Counted from the first letter of the stretch, positions 9,234 to 19,456 are shown. The stretch: DNA of 64,000 nt from Nocardioides sp. TF02-7 (GCF_022437945.1 NZ_CP092535.1:4030001-4094000); one strand, 5' to 3'. The notes: generated by a model from the letters alone, not told the origin. Numbers and translations: made by a program.

Positions 9234-9326
9234 CGGGCAACGGTAGTGAAGGCCACCGACGCCGGGCATCCGACTTTCGTCGGAACGAGGTGTGCTCTCG
9301 ATCACCTGCCGCGCCGCGGGCGGCGG

Positions 9327-10590
9327 TCAGGAGGAGGCAGGCGTGCTCGTCTGCTCGCGCCGCCAGGTGTTCCAGTGCCAGTGCAGGTAGCGGTCGATCG
9401 CGTGGACGACGTGCTGCGACCGGATCGACGGGAAGACGTCGAACGCGTGCTGCGTGCCGGGCAGCTCGGCGTAGACCACCGTCCGCTTCGAGACCTCGCG
9501 CAGCCGGGCGACCAGCTGCCGGGCCTGGTCGACGCCGACGAGGGTGTCGACCGCGCCGTGGACGACGAAGAAGTCGGGCGCGTCGGCGGTGACCCGCAGC
9601 AGCGGCGACGCCGCCTCGTAGACCTCGGGCGCCTCGGCGTACGGCACCTGCATGACGTGCTTGGCGAGCAGGGTGTCCCGCATGACCTCGACGTGGCGGA
9701 TGCCGCTGGCGCCCGCGAGGTCGTAGACGCCGTAGTGCGGGACGGCGACCTGGACGGAGGTGTCCGCGTCCTCGAACCCGGGCTGGAGAGCCGGGTCGTT
9801 CGGAGTCAGCGCGGCGAGGGCGGCGAGGTGGCCGCCGGCGGAGCCGCCGGTGATCGCGAGGTAGTCGGGGTCGCCGCCGTGGTCGGCGATGTTGTCCTTG
9901 ACCCAGGCGATCGCCCGCTTGACGTCCTCGATCTGCGCCGGCCAGGGATCGCGCGGTGCGAGCCGGTAGTTGACGGCGACGCAGACCCAGCCCCTTGGCG
10001 GCCAGGTGCTGCATGAGGGGAGGCCCTGCTCCTCCTTCCTGCTGGTCACCCAGGCGCCGCCGTGCACCTGGAGCAGGACCGGCGCGCCTGAGGTGGGCGT
10101 CCGGTCGGAGGTGTAGACGTCGAGCATGCCGCGCCTGCCCCAGGGCGCGTAGGGAGATGTCCTTGCGCACGGTCACCCCCAGCCGGCGGGCCGAGCGGCG
10201 GAAGGCGAACGGGTTCGCGACGCTGCGCAGCGGCACGGCGAGGTCGGCCGGCGTCGGCTTGGCGTCGAGCTGCTCGACGTAGTCGACGCCGAGGCCCTCG
10301 ACCAGGCTCCGCTCGGCCACGTCGACCGCCCGGCGGCTCTGCGCGACCAAGTAGCCGAGGCCGGCGATGCTCAGTCCCGCCAGCGCGAGTCCGGGCACGT
10401 CGCGCCGCCGGCCGACCGCGTGGGCCGCGGCGTCGGCGACCGTGAGGCCGAGGACCTGCGGCGCCAGCTCGCCGGTCAGCCACCCGGCGACGAACGCCGG
10501 GATGCCGCTCCGCGGACCGTTGAGCGGCCGGATCGCGTTGGCGGTCAGCGCCGCGGTCACGGCCTGGCGTGCGAGGAAGCCCTTGCCCAT
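9327..10590 (-). CDS. Alpha/beta-hydrolase esterase, HSL/BD-FAE type (three apparent frameshifts)
   Basis: Esterase with the oxyanion motif HGGAW, the nucleophile GGSAGG and the late acid and histidine regions FFVVHGAVDTLVG and QHAFD. A 115-aa N-terminal extension carries one possible membrane span (ALAGLSIAGLGYLVAQ), so it may be membrane-anchored. Breaks: an extra base near 10143, a missing base at 10017-10020 and an extra one at 9991-9994 (the last two compensate). Restored length is about 420 aa. It is divergent from chsE1E2 and shares the region with the perfect KstR box at 10640-10653, although that box is 49 bp from its start. A role in hydrolysing steroid or other lipid esters is inference. 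Confidence 0.78.
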
Positions 10591-10639
10591 GCGACGAAGG
10601 CTAACGACCAGCCACCGACGCGCCCGCTGCGGTCCGTTC

Positions 10640-10653
10640 TAGAACACGTTACA
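10640..10653. promoter_or_regulatory. Perfect KstR operator, esterase / chsE1E2 divergent promoter
   Basis: TAGAACACGTTACA matches TnnAACnnGTTnnA. A TACAGT hexamer (10650-10655) overlaps its right end and sits 7 nt before the GTG start at 10663. This geometry suggests a leaderless transcript whose -10 element is covered by the repressor. Confidence 0.88.
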
Positions 10654-10662
10654 GTTCTGGGC

Positions 10663-12820
10663 GTGGACGCGGACACGATCAGCGCGGTGCGGTCGGTCGT
10701 CACCGAGGTGCTCGACCGAGGGGGCGACTGGGAGGCGTGGCAGGCAGCCGGGCTGACGGCGCTGCCCGTTCCCGAGGACCTCGGTGGCGACGGGCTCGGC
10801 CTCGAGGCGGTCGCCGTGCTGCTGCGCGAGGCCGGCCGCCGGGCCGCCCGGCTGCCGGCCTGGGAGACCCTCTGCTGCGCCGCCCTCACGCTCGCCGCGC
10901 ACGGCACGGAGGCCCAGCGCAACGAGCTCCTGCCGGCCGTCGTCGACGGCGCCGTGCTCACGCCCGCGCTGCGCGACGTGCGCGGTGCGGCCACGACGTG
11001 GTCCGACGGCGCCGTGAGCGGCTGCAAGACCGCGGTCTCCTACGCCGACACCGCCGCCCGGCTCCTCGTCACCGCCCGCGCCGGCGACCGCGAGGTCGTC
11101 GCCGTCGTCGACCCGCACGGCCCCGGCGTGACGCTGCTGCCGGCCAGCTCGGCGTCGAACACGCCCATCTTCACCGTGGTGCTCGACGGCGCCCCGGCCG
11201 AGCCGCTCGAGGACGGCGCCGCCGCCCACCTGGCCGACGTCGCCCGGGCCGGTCTCGCCGTCACGGCGGCCGGCGTGCTCGCCGGCGCCCGCGACCTCAC
11301 CGCCGGCTACGTCAAGGAGCGCCGTCAGTTCGGCCGCGCTCTCGCGGAGTTCCAGGCCGTGTCCCTGCAGATGGCCGACGTCTACGTCGTCAGCCGGACC
11401 CTCGACCTCGCCGCCGACAACGCCGTGTGGCGCGTCGCCGGTGGCCTCCCGGCGACCGACGACCTCGCGGTCGCGGCGTACTGGGCCAGCCAGGTCGCTC
11501 CGGTCGCCTTCCGCACCTGCCACCACCTGCACGGCGGGATGGGCGTCGACGTGACCTACCCGCTCGTCGGCTACACCACCTGGGGCACCGACCTCGCGCA
11601 CGCGCTCGACACGACGGCCGCGCAGGTGCCGGTCGAGGACCCTGCGTCGAAGAACCTCGAGCTGACCGAGGACCAGCGGGCGCTCAAGGCGCGGCTGCGC
11701 GACTACTTCGGCGGCGTGGCCGAGGAGTTCCACGACATCGCCGACCCCGACCCGACCGGTGCCTGGGACCGGCACGGCCCGACGTACCAGAAGCTCGTCA
11801 AGCGGCTCGGCGACGACGGCTGGATGGGCGTCGGCTGGCCGACGGAGTACGGCGGCCACGGGCTCGGCGAGGTGGAGCAGACGATCTTCGCCAACGAGGC
11901 GCAGTACGCCGACGTGCACCTGCCCGCCGTCACGCTGCAGACCGTCGGACCGACGCTCATCCGGCACGGGACCGAGAAGCAGAAGGCGATGTTCCTCCCA
12001 CGCATCCTCGCCGGCGACGTGCACTTCGCGATCGGCTACAGCGAGCCCGACGCCGGCACCGACCTCGCCTCGCTGCGCACCACGGCGCGGCGCGACGGCG
12101 ACCACTACGTCGTGAACGGCCAGAAGCTGTGGACCACCGGCGGCCACCAGGCCGACTACGTGTGGCTGGCCTGCCGCACCGACCCCGACGCCCCCAAGCA
12201 CAAGGGGGATCTCGATCCTGATCGTCGACACCACCGACCCCGGCTACAGCTGGACACCGATCATCACCGCCGACGGCTCGCACCACGTCAACGCGACGTA
12301 CTTCAACGACGTGCGGGTGCCGGTCGACATGCTCGTCGGCGAGGAGAACCAGGGGTGGCGGCTGATCACCACGCAGCTCAACCACGAGCGGGTGATGCTC
12401 GGGCCGGCCGGCCGCATCGAGGGCCTGCGCGACCGCGTCGTGCGGTGGGCCGACGCGGCCGGCGTGCGCGACGAGCCGGACGTCCGCGGCCTGCTCGGCC
12501 GGGCGACCGCCGTCGTCCGGGTCAACGAGCTCCTCAACTGGGCGGTCGCGCGCGCCGGCGCGGCGGGCGACCTCGACGTCGCCGACGCCTCGTCGACCAA
12601 GGTGTTCGCCTCCGACCAGGTGCAGCACCTGCTGGCCGACCTGATCGCGCTCGTGCACCGCCACGGCGACCCGGGGGAGCCGGCGACCAAGGAGCTGCTC
12701 GACTACCTCGACGCCCAGGCCAAGCGCAACCTCGTCCTCACCTTCGGCGGCGGGGTCCAGGAGGTCCAGCGCGAGCTGATCGCGATGTTCGGCCTCGGCC
12801 TGCCGAGGGTGCCGCGGTGA
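10663..12820 (+). CDS. chsE1-chsE2: ChsE1-ChsE2 (FadE28-FadE29) fusion, side-chain acyl-CoA dehydrogenase (one frameshift)
   Basis: In M. tuberculosis ChsE1 and ChsE2 are separate proteins forming a heterotetramer that desaturates 3-oxo-4-pregnene-20-carboxyl-CoA. Here both lie in one chain of about 718 aa. Residues 1-320 are ChsE1-like (KERRQFGRALAEFQAVSLQMADVY, CHHLHGGMGVDVTYPL). A short linker (about 325-338) leads into NLELTEDQRALKARLRDYF, where free-standing ChsE2/FadE29 would begin. It continues DRHGPTYQKLVKRLGDDGW, LQTVGPTLIRHGTEKQK, YSEPDAGTDLASLRTTA. No frameshift lies at the junction, so the fusion looks real. One extra G at 12204-12208 shifts the frame late in domain 2. The GTG start is 9 nt after a KstR box. 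It overlaps chsH2 by 4 bp. Neighbours chsH2-chsH1-ltp2 make the assignment firm. Confidence 0.88.
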
Positions 12821-13747
12821 GCGCGGCGGACCCCGTGGTCGAGCTCGTCGAGGCCGAGCGGCACGCGCGCATCATGGCCGAGGCCGAGCGGATCAGCGCG
12901 CTCGGCGAGGCGTCGGAGACGGTCGCGCCGTACCCCGTCAACCAGCCGACGATCGGAACCTGGCTGGACGCGATCGGCTACGACAACGAACGCTTCCGCA
13001 ACGGCGAGGCGCCGCCCTCGATGGCGCAGGTGTGGACCATGCCCGGCCTCGGCCGGCGACGACCGGACGACGACCCGCTGCACGCGATGATGGAGGTCCT
13101 CACGCACGAGGGCTTCACCGCGGTGCTCGGCACCAACTGCGAGCAGACCTACGAGCGCTACCTCCGGGTCGGCGAGCACCCGCGGGTCACCACCGCGCTC
13201 GACGCGGTCGTCGGACCGAAGCGGACCGCGATGGGCGTGGGCTACTTCGTCACGTCCCGCAACCGCTGGTACGTCGACCACGCCGACGGCACGAGCGAGC
13301 TGGTGGCGACCATGCTCTTCCGCGTCCTCAAGTTCGTCCCGGGGAGCGCCGATGATCCGGCCGGTGGTCAACCGCGACTCGGCGTACTTCTGGGAGGGCA
13401 CGCAGAAGGGCGAGCTGCGGGTCCAGACCTGCAACGCGTGCGGAGTGCTGCGGCACCCGCCCGGACCGGCCTGCCCCGACTGCGGCGCGCTCGACCGGGG
13501 CTACGTCGTCGCCTCGGGGCTCGGCACCGTCTTCTCCTACGTCGTCCACCGCCATCCACCGGTGCCGGGAAAGGACCTGCCGATCGTCATCGCGCTGGTC
13601 GACCTCGACGAAGGAGTGCGGATGGTGGGCGAGGTGGCCGGGGTCGCGGACCAGGACGACGTGGCGATCGAGATCGGGATGCGGCTGCGGGTCGACTTCG
13701 ACAGGGTCGACGACGAGCTGACCCTTCCGGTGTGGAGGCGAGCATGA
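12817..13747 (+). CDS. chsH2: ChsH2, MaoC-like + DUF35 subunit of the steroid enoyl-CoA hydratase (one frameshift)
   Basis: With ChsH1 it hydrates the C17(20) double bond. Its C-terminal DUF35 domain binds the aldolase Ltp2. Residues 1-175 are the MaoC-like half (QPTIGTWLDAIGYDNERF, THEGFTAVLGTNCEQTYER). Residues 178-309 are DUF35, with a zinc-ribbon (CNACGVLRHPPGPACPDC) and an OB-fold (GTVFSYVVHRHPPVPG). The halves are in different frames at GGGG 13341-13344. Removing one G gives a single 309-aa protein, close to the 311 aa of M. tuberculosis ChsH2. Adding one G would instead split it into two genes overlapping at ATGA. The fused reading is favoured by family precedent. GTG start at 12817. 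Confidence 0.87.
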
Positions 13748-14131
13748 GGACCTTGGCGGCCGGGCAGCAGGTGCCCGCGTGGAGCCTGCCGTTGACCCCC
13801 CACGACGATCGTCAGCAGCGCGATCGCGACGCGGGACTGGCAGGACGTGCACCACGACCGCGACGCCGCGCAGGCGGCGGGGTCGAAGGACGTCTTCATG
13901 AACATCCTCACGACCAACGGGCTGGTCGAGAAGTTCGTCAGCGACTGGGTCGGGCACGACTGCCGGCTCCGGGGCATCGCGATCCGGCTCGGCGCGCCGG
14001 CGTACCCCTACGACACGCTCACATTCACCGGCACCGTCACCGACGTCGCCGACGACGTGGCGACGATCGAGGTCGTCGGGACGGTGTCGCTCGGTGCCCA
14101 CGTGACCGGCACGGTGCGGGTGGCGGTGTGA
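13744..14131 (+). CDS. chsH1: ChsH1, MaoC-like hydratase subunit (one frameshift)
   Basis: Hot-dog-fold catalytic partner of ChsH2. Restored length is about 128 aa. The hydratase-2 motif is seen in RDWQDVHHDRDAAQAAG (Asp and His of the D-x4-H type site), followed by FMNILTTNGLVEKFVSDW. A run of six C at 13796-13801, where five fit, breaks the frame 18 codons in. The ATG at 13744 overlaps the chsH2 stop (ATGA) and the 3' end overlaps ltp2 by 4 bp, so translation is coupled through the whole chsE-chsH-ltp2 operon. Confidence 0.86.
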
Positions 14132-15309
14132 ACGGCGTGAGCGGGCTCAGCGGGAAGGCGGCGATCGTCGGCATCGGCGCGACCGAGTTCTCCAAGGAGT
14201 CCGGCCGGTCCGAGCTGCAGCTGTCGGTCGAGGCCGTGCAGCACGCGCTGGCCGACTGCGGCCTGACGCCCGCCGACGTCGACGGGCTGACGACGTTCAC
14301 GATGGACACGTCCTCGGAGATCGCGGTCGCCCGCGAGCTCGGCATCCCGGAGCTGCGGTTCTTCAGCCGCATCAACTACGGGGGCGGCGCCGCCTGCGCC
14401 ACCGTGCAGCAGGCAGCGATGGCGGTCGCCACCGGGGTCGCCGACGTCGTCGTCGCCTACCGCGGGTTCAACGAGCGCTCCGGCTCCCGCTTCGGGCAGG
14501 TCTCCGTCGCCGCCGCCACGCAGGTCAACACCAACGGCCTCGACAACGCCTGGACCTACCCGATGGGGCTCGGTACCCCCGCCGCGACCGTCGCGATGCA
14601 GGCCCGCCGCTACATGCACGACCACGGCGCCACCTCGGAGGACTTCGGGCGCGTCGCCGTCGCCGACCGACGGCACGCCGCGACCAACCCGGCCGCGTTC
14701 TTCTACGGCAGGCCGATCTCGCTCAAGGACCACCAGGCCTCACGCATGATCGTCGACCCCCTCCACCTGCTCGACTGCTGCCAGGAGAGCGACGGGGCGG
14801 TGGCGCTCGTCGTGACGTCCCCGGAACGGGCGCGCGACCTGGCCCAGCTGCCGGCGTACGTCGCCGCGGCCGCGCAGGGCTCCGGGCGCGACCAGTTCGT
14901 GATGACCTCCTACTACCGCGACGACATCGGCATCCCGGAGATGGGCGTCGTCGCCCGCGAGCTGTGGCGCCAGTCGGGGCTCGGCCCGGCCGACATCCCG
15001 ACGGCCGTGCTCTACGACCACTTCACGCCGTACGTGCTGATGCAGCTGGAGGAGCTCGGCTTCTGCGGGCGCGGCGAGGCGCCGGACTTCGTCAAGGACG
15101 GCGCGATCGAGATCGGCGGGCGGCTGCCCCTCAACACCCACGGCGGTCAGCTCGGCGAGGCCTACATCCATGGCATGAACGGCGTCGCCGAGGCGGTGCG
15201 CCAGATCCGCGGCGTGTCGGTCAACCAGGTGCCGGACGCCCACCACGTGCTGGTCACCGCGGGCACCGGCGTGCCGACCAGCGGGCTGGTGCTCGCCGCC
15301 GACGCCTGA
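14128..15309 (+). CDS. ltp2: Ltp2, thiolase-fold steroid side-chain retro-aldolase
   Basis: 393-aa thiolase-like lipid-transfer protein. Ltp2 with the ChsH2 DUF35 domain cleaves 17-hydroxy-3-oxo-4-pregnene-20-carboxyl-CoA to androstenedione and propionyl-CoA, the last side-chain step. It opens with AAIVGIGATEFSKESGRS, lacks the reactive Cys context of a biosynthetic or degradative thiolase, and ends with LNTHGGQLGEAYIHGMNG and VLVTAGTGVPTSG, typical of this group. The GTG start at 14128 overlaps the chsH1 stop. The frame is intact. It is followed 23 bp later by a convergent cupin gene, so it ends the operon. Confidence 0.92.
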   Translation: MNGVSGLSGKAAIVGIGATEFSKESGRSELQLSVEAVQHALADCGLTPADVDGLTTFTMDTSSEIAVARELGIPELRFFSRINYGGGAACATVQQAAMAVATGVADVVVAYRGFNERSGSRFGQVSVAAATQVNTNGLDNAWTYPMGLGTPAATVAMQARRYMHDHGATSEDFGRVAVADRRHAATNPAAFFYGRPISLKDHQASRMIVDPLHLLDCCQESDGAVALVVTSPERARDLAQLPAYVAAAAQGSGRDQFVMTSYYRDDIGIPEMGVVARELWRQSGLGPADIPTAVLYDHFTPYVLMQLEELGFCGRGEAPDFVKDGAIEIGGRLPLNTHGGQLGEAYIHGMNGVAEAVRQIRGVSVNQVPDAHHVLVTAGTGVPTSGLVLAADA

Positions 15310-15332
15310 GCCGTGCCCGACCGCAGCCGGGG

Positions 15333-15824
15333 TCAGTCGACCCAGTGGTTGTCGTGCTCGGCCATGAACGCGTCGTACTGCTCCTGCGACCACTCCTCGC
15401 CCTCGGCGCGGGCGGCCAGCCCCTCGAAGTAGGCCTCCCGCGGCGCGCCGGGCGCGAAGTGCAGCAGCATCGACGCCGGCGCGCCGGACTCGTTGCGGAA
15501 CCCGTGCAGGCCGCCGGGCGGCACGTGCAGGAAGTCGCCGGGCCGGGTGGTCACCCAGGCGCGGCCGTCGTAGACGCTCACCTCGCCGGTGAGGATGTAG
15601 AACGACTCCGAGATCGTGCGGTGGAAGTGCGCGCCGGGCCCGCTGACGGCTTCGGAGAACTCCCAGCGGTAGAGGCCGAACAGGCCGCCGGTGCCGTGAC
15701 CGGTGGCCAGGTAGGTGACGCGGTTGCCGTTGGGGTAGACGAGGTCGGGCTCGGCGCCGGCCGGCTTGATGGTCGCCGACACCTCGCCGCGGTCGCCGTC
15801 GTAGAGCGGGGGCGGGTAGGACAT
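15333..15824 (-). CDS. Cupin-domain protein
   Basis: 163-aa single-domain cupin. Motif 1 is seen in GPGAHFHRTISESFYILTGEV (His-x-His and Glu metal ligands) and motif 2 in GDFLHVPPGGLHGFRN (His). The C-terminal tail (PREAYFEGLAARAEGEEW) is common in actinobacterial cupins of unknown role. It could be a small metal-dependent dioxygenase or isomerase. No substrate can be assigned. ATG at 15824. Confidence 0.75.
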   Translation of the reverse strand: MSYPPPLYDGDRGEVSATIKPAGAEPDLVYPNGNRVTYLATGHGTGGLFGLYRWEFSEAVSGPGAHFHRTISESFYILTGEVSVYDGRAWVTTRPGDFLHVPPGGLHGFRNESGAPASMLLHFAPGAPREAYFEGLAARAEGEEWSQEQYDAFMAEHDNHWVD

Positions 15825-15843
15825 GCCTCACCGTACGACGCCC

Positions 15844-15966
15844 GGGCGCGAGGCCGACCGCCTCGTCGCCGCCGGCGCCACCGACCTCGGCGAGCGTGGC
15901 GGCGCCGGCTTCCGCTGGATCACGCTGGCCGACCCGCCTGGGGATATGGACATCGCGTGCACTTCG
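15844..15966 (+). pseudogene. Remnant of a VOC/glyoxalase-like domain
   Basis: About 40 codons in one frame read EADRLVAAGATDLGERG then FRWITLADPPGDMDIA, the usual C-terminal end of actinobacterial glyoxalase-like (VOC) proteins, which close with DPEGNEF. No N-terminal half precedes it, since the cupin start is immediately upstream. It looks like a truncated fragment. The following 110 bp hold no recognisable gene. Confidence 0.5.
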
Positions 15967-16075
15967 ACGTACGGTGGAAGTGGACGAGCAGTTCATATTC
16001 GGAGGTGGGTGTCATGGACGACGTCAGGCCGCCGGGTCACCGCCCGGTCATCCAGGTCGACGCAGGGGTGGCCCG

Positions 16076-17213
16076 ATGATGCGAGGCGCAGCGCCGGCGA
16101 TCTCGCTCGCGCTGGTCCTGGCCGCCTGCTCGAGCGAGGCGGACCGACCGGAGGCGACGACCCACCGGGCGACACCGACGACCGGTCCGCACGCGGGTGA
16201 TGCACCGGCCGGGCCGATGGCGGCCCTGGGCGAACCGGTCGAGCTCACGACCGGGCTGACCTCGCCCTGGGGGCTGACCTTCCTCCCGGACGGGTCGGCC
16301 CTGGTCTCCGAGCGCCTGACGGGCCGGATCCTCCGGGTTCCCGCCGAGGGTGGCGACGCGACCGTCGTGGGGGAGGTGCCCGACGTCGCCGTCAGCTCGG
16401 AGGGCGGTCTGCTGGGCATCGTCGCGTCACCCGAGTTCGCCACCGACCGGACCGTGTTCGCGTCCGTCTCGGGCGAGGACCAGAATCGCGTCGTGGCGCT
16501 CACCATCGCCGACGACCTCGGCTCCCCTCACCGTCGACCGGGTGCTGCTCGACGGCATCCAGACCGCGGACCGGCACCACGGCGGTCGCCTCGCGATCGG
16601 CCCTGACGGCCACCTCTGGATCGGCACGGGCGACGCGTTCGAGCCGGAGAACGCCGCGACCGACGACTCCCTCAACGGCAAGATCCTCCGCATCGCCCTC
16701 GACGGGTCGGTGCCCGAGGACAACCCCGGCGACTCGCCGATCTACTCCAGCGGGCACCGCAACGTCCAGGGCATCGCCTTTGGACCCGACGGCACGGCGT
16801 ACGCCTCCGAGCTCGGCCACCGCACGTGGGACGAGGTCAACGTGCTCCGGGCCGGCGCCGACTACGGCTGGCCCGAGACCGAGGGCATCGCGGGCTCGAC
16901 GGGCGAGCCCCCCATCGCCACCATCCACCCCGACGAGGCCAGCCCGTCGGGCGTCGCCTACGCCGCGGGGTCGCTGTGGATCGGTGCACTCGGCGGTCAG
17001 CGGCTGTGGCAGCTCCCCGTGGAGGGCGGCGCCGCCACCGCCGACCCCGTCGACCACCTGGTGGGGGAGTACGGCCGGATCCGCACCGTCGAGGTCGCCC
17101 CGGACGGTGCCCTCTGGCTCGTCACCTCCAACACCGACGGCGCCACCTGGGGCGGCACCGACGCCCGGCCCGAGGACGACCGCATCCTGCGCGTCGAGGT
17201 CGTCCAGCCATGA
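16076..17213 (+). CDS. PQQ-type sugar (glucose/sorbosone) dehydrogenase lipoprotein (one frameshift)
   Basis: Exported six-bladed beta-propeller dehydrogenase of the GSDH family, about 378 aa, acting on aldoses outside the membrane with PQQ in known members. A lipoprotein signal is visible: MRGAAPAISLALVLAACSS, with Cys about 20. Family blades include TSPWGLTFLPDGSALVSER, EGGLLGIVASPEF, GHRNVQGIAFGPDGTAYASE and WDEVNVLRAGADYGWPE. An extra C at 16524-16527 breaks the frame. Start ATG-ATG at 16076/16079 after AGGGGTGG. It overlaps the downstream TetR gene at ATGA, so the regulator may be co-transcribed. Confidence 0.84.
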
Positions 17214-17808
17214 CCGAGAGCACCCCCGCCGCGGCAGGGGCCGGCGACCCGCGGACGAGGTGCGGGCCGACGCACTGGCGGCGACGGGACGCATCCTGCT
17301 CCACGACGGCTTGTCGGCGGTGACGTTCGACCGGGTCTCCGCGCAGGCCGGCGTCAGCAAGACCACCCTCTACAAGTGGTGGCCGTCGCCGGGCGCCCTC
17401 GCAGCCGAGGCGTACTTCGCGCAGAGCCGGCGTGTCCTGGAATTCCCCGACACCGGCGACCTGCGCGCCGACCTGGTCACCCAGCTCCGCTCGTTCGTCC
17501 GGTGGCTGAAGGAGGAGGGGGCCGAGAAGCCGGTCGCCGAGCTGATCGGCGCCGCGCAGCTCGACCCGAGCGTCGCCGAGGCGTGGTCGCAGAGCTACGG
17601 CCTTCCCCGCCGCGAGCTCGCTCGCGAGCGGCTCCGGATCGCCCGGGACAACGGCGAGCTCCGCGACGACGCCGACCTCGACGTGATCGTCGACCAGCTC
17701 TGGGGCGCGTGCTACCACCGGCTGCTCGTCCTGCGGGTGCCGTTCGACGAGTCGATCGTCGAGCGCCTGGTCGACCACGCGCTCGACGGCGCCCGTCCCC
17801 GGCCCTGA
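17210..17808 (+). CDS. TetR-family regulator (one frameshift)
   Basis: About 199 aa with an HTH near residues 25-65 (LSAVTFDRVSAQAGVSKTTLYKWWPS), the YKWW signature of the TetR_C_16/AcrR-like group. One G is missing at 17253-17254 (DPRDEVRADALA when restored). ATG at 17210 overlaps the sugar-dehydrogenase stop. It probably regulates that gene or itself; ligand unknown. Unlike KstR and KstR2 it has no steroid-regulator hallmarks. Confidence 0.8.
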
Positions 17809-17829
17809 CGGCCTGTTCGAGCGGCGGCT

Positions 17830-17965
17830 GAGGAGGGACGAGGAGACGCAGTTGCTCGCCGCGGTGGTCGCGGCGGTTGGCTGGTTGCTCCGACCGGTTG
17901 CCAAGCCGCTTGGGGTCGTCGTTCTGTGGTCGCCGTCGAGAGGGGTAGGACGAGGGGTTGCGCGC
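17830..17965. repeat. Left copy of an imperfect inverted repeat flanking the HNH gene
   Basis: The reverse complement of this segment resembles 19785-19905. The core 17861-17897 matches 19846-19882 at 33 of 37 positions, including the 16-mer GCGGTGGTCGCGGCGG, and weaker similarity extends to a shared CAACCCCTCG block. It lies between the TetR stop and the HNH gene, in an otherwise gene-free stretch of 298 bp (17809-18106). Confidence 0.6.
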
Positions 17966-18106
17966 CACGGTCGGCCGGCGACGCCGAGGGTGGCAGAGAG
18001 GTGCTCGGCCCACTTGCCGTCCACAGCGCCGGATGAGCTGATTCCTTGTCCACAGGCGGGTTCTGGACATCGGGCGTTGTCGGTGGCGACGTGTTGACTA
18101 GGTCTC

Positions 18107-19456
18107 ATGGAACTCGGGATCGACGCACCGGAGAGGACGCTCACGCACGAGCTCCTCGACGGCATCGCCGAGACCCACCACACCCTCGCGGAGCTGGAGC
18201 TGGCCAAGGTCCAGCAGGTCGCGCACTGGGCCAACCTCAACACCATCAGCTCCGCTGAGGGCGCGGCGACGTTGACCGAGCGCGGGCTCGACACCGGCCT
18301 CCCTGTCGCGGGTGAGGGGGCGCCGTTGATCAGTGACTTCGCGATCATCGAGCTCGCCCCGATCCTCGGCCGCTCCCTGGACTCCGCCCGCTCCTACGTG
18401 GGCTGCGTCGTGGAGCTGAGCCACCGCCTGCCGAACATCTGGGCCAAGGCCGAGGAAGGGCTGGTCCCGGTGTGGAAGGCGCTGCGGATCGCCGACCAGA
18501 CCCGCCTCCTCAACCACGAAGCGGTCGGGTTCGTGGACCACCACCTCGCTCCGTTCGTGGCGGGGTGTTCGTGGGCGCAGATCGACCGGCTCGTCGAGGA
18601 GGCGATCACCCGGTTCCAGCCCGACCTCGCCGAAGCCCGCCGCCGGCGCGCGGAGGAGACGCGACGGTTCGACATCGACCTCGACCACGCCGGCACCGAC
18701 GGCGTCGTGGCCGTTGACGGGGTCCTCGACACCGCCGACGCCCTCGACCTCGAACGCGCGGTCAGCACCAAGGCCAGGGAGCTCGCCGGCCTGGGTGATG
18801 AGGACTCCCTCGACGTGCGTCGGGCGAAGGCCGTGGGCGAGATCGCCCGCGACCAGCTCACCCTCGACCTCACCACCCTGGACTCCGACGAGGAAGAGAC
18901 GGGCCGACCGAGCGCGAGCACGGGACGTGGGGTCGAGCTGTTCGTCCACCTCACCGACACCGCCCTGACCGATGACGCGGTCGCCGACGAGGGTGCCTGC
19001 GTCGGCCGACTGCAGAACCTGCAGGTCCCGATCACCGTCGAGCAGATCCGTGCCTGGTGTGGTGCGGCGGGGCGGATCATCGTCCGCCCGGTCCTCGACC
19101 TCGCCGGTTGTGAGCCGATCGAGGCCTACGAGGTCCCCGACCGCCACCGCAGGATCGTCGTGCAGCGCGACCACCACTGCGTGTTCCCCGGCTGCACCAA
19201 GCGCGCCGAACGCTGCGACGTCGACCACATCGTCCCCCACGCCCAGGGCGGGGTGACGTGTCCGTGCAACGAAGCCGCCCTGTGCCGCGGTCATCATCGG
19301 GCCAAGACCCATGCCGGCTGGAGCTACGAACGCCTCGCCCCGACGGTCTACCTGTGGACCAGCCCCTCCCAGCACCGCTACCTCGTCACCGCCGCCGGCA
19401 CCCGGGCACTCGATCCCGACGACGGCGAGCCCGGCGCCGACCCACCCGAGCTGTAG
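18107..19456 (+). CDS. DUF222 / HNH endonuclease (13E12 type)
   Basis: 449 aa. The N-terminal two thirds is DUF222 (helical, Ala/Glu/Arg-rich; RSLDSARSYVGCVVELSHRLP, KALRIADQTRLL). The C-terminal HNH nuclease has CVFPGCTKRAERCDVDHIVP, CNEAALCRGHHRAKTH, with paired Cys for zinc and the DH-x-H catalytic residues. Such genes occur in many copies in Nocardioides and mycobacteria (REP13E12 elements). Their function is not established; a homing or mobile role is suspected. Intact frame. It is flanked by imperfect inverted repeats about 2 kb apart. Confidence 0.85.
   Translation: MELGIDAPERTLTHELLDGIAETHHTLAELELAKVQQVAHWANLNTISSAEGAATLTERGLDTGLPVAGEGAPLISDFAIIELAPILGRSLDSARSYVGCVVELSHRLPNIWAKAEEGLVPVWKALRIADQTRLLNHEAVGFVDHHLAPFVAGCSWAQIDRLVEEAITRFQPDLAEARRRRAEETRRFDIDLDHAGTDGVVAVDGVLDTADALDLERAVSTKARELAGLGDEDSLDVRRAKAVGEIARDQLTLDLTTLDSDEEETGRPSASTGRGVELFVHLTDTALTDDAVADEGACVGRLQNLQVPITVEQIRAWCGAAGRIIVRPVLDLAGCEPIEAYEVPDRHRRIVVQRDHHCVFPGCTKRAERCDVDHIVPHAQGGVTCPCNEAALCRGHHRAKTHAGWSYERLAPTVYLWTSPSQHRYLVTAAGTRALDPDDGEPGADPPEL

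Noticed and set aside
10420..15309. One 1629-codon giant protein covering the chsE-chsH-ltp2 region
   Set aside because: It is produced by frame breaks and operon overlaps. The segments are separate proteins with starts at 10663, 12817, 13744 and 14128.
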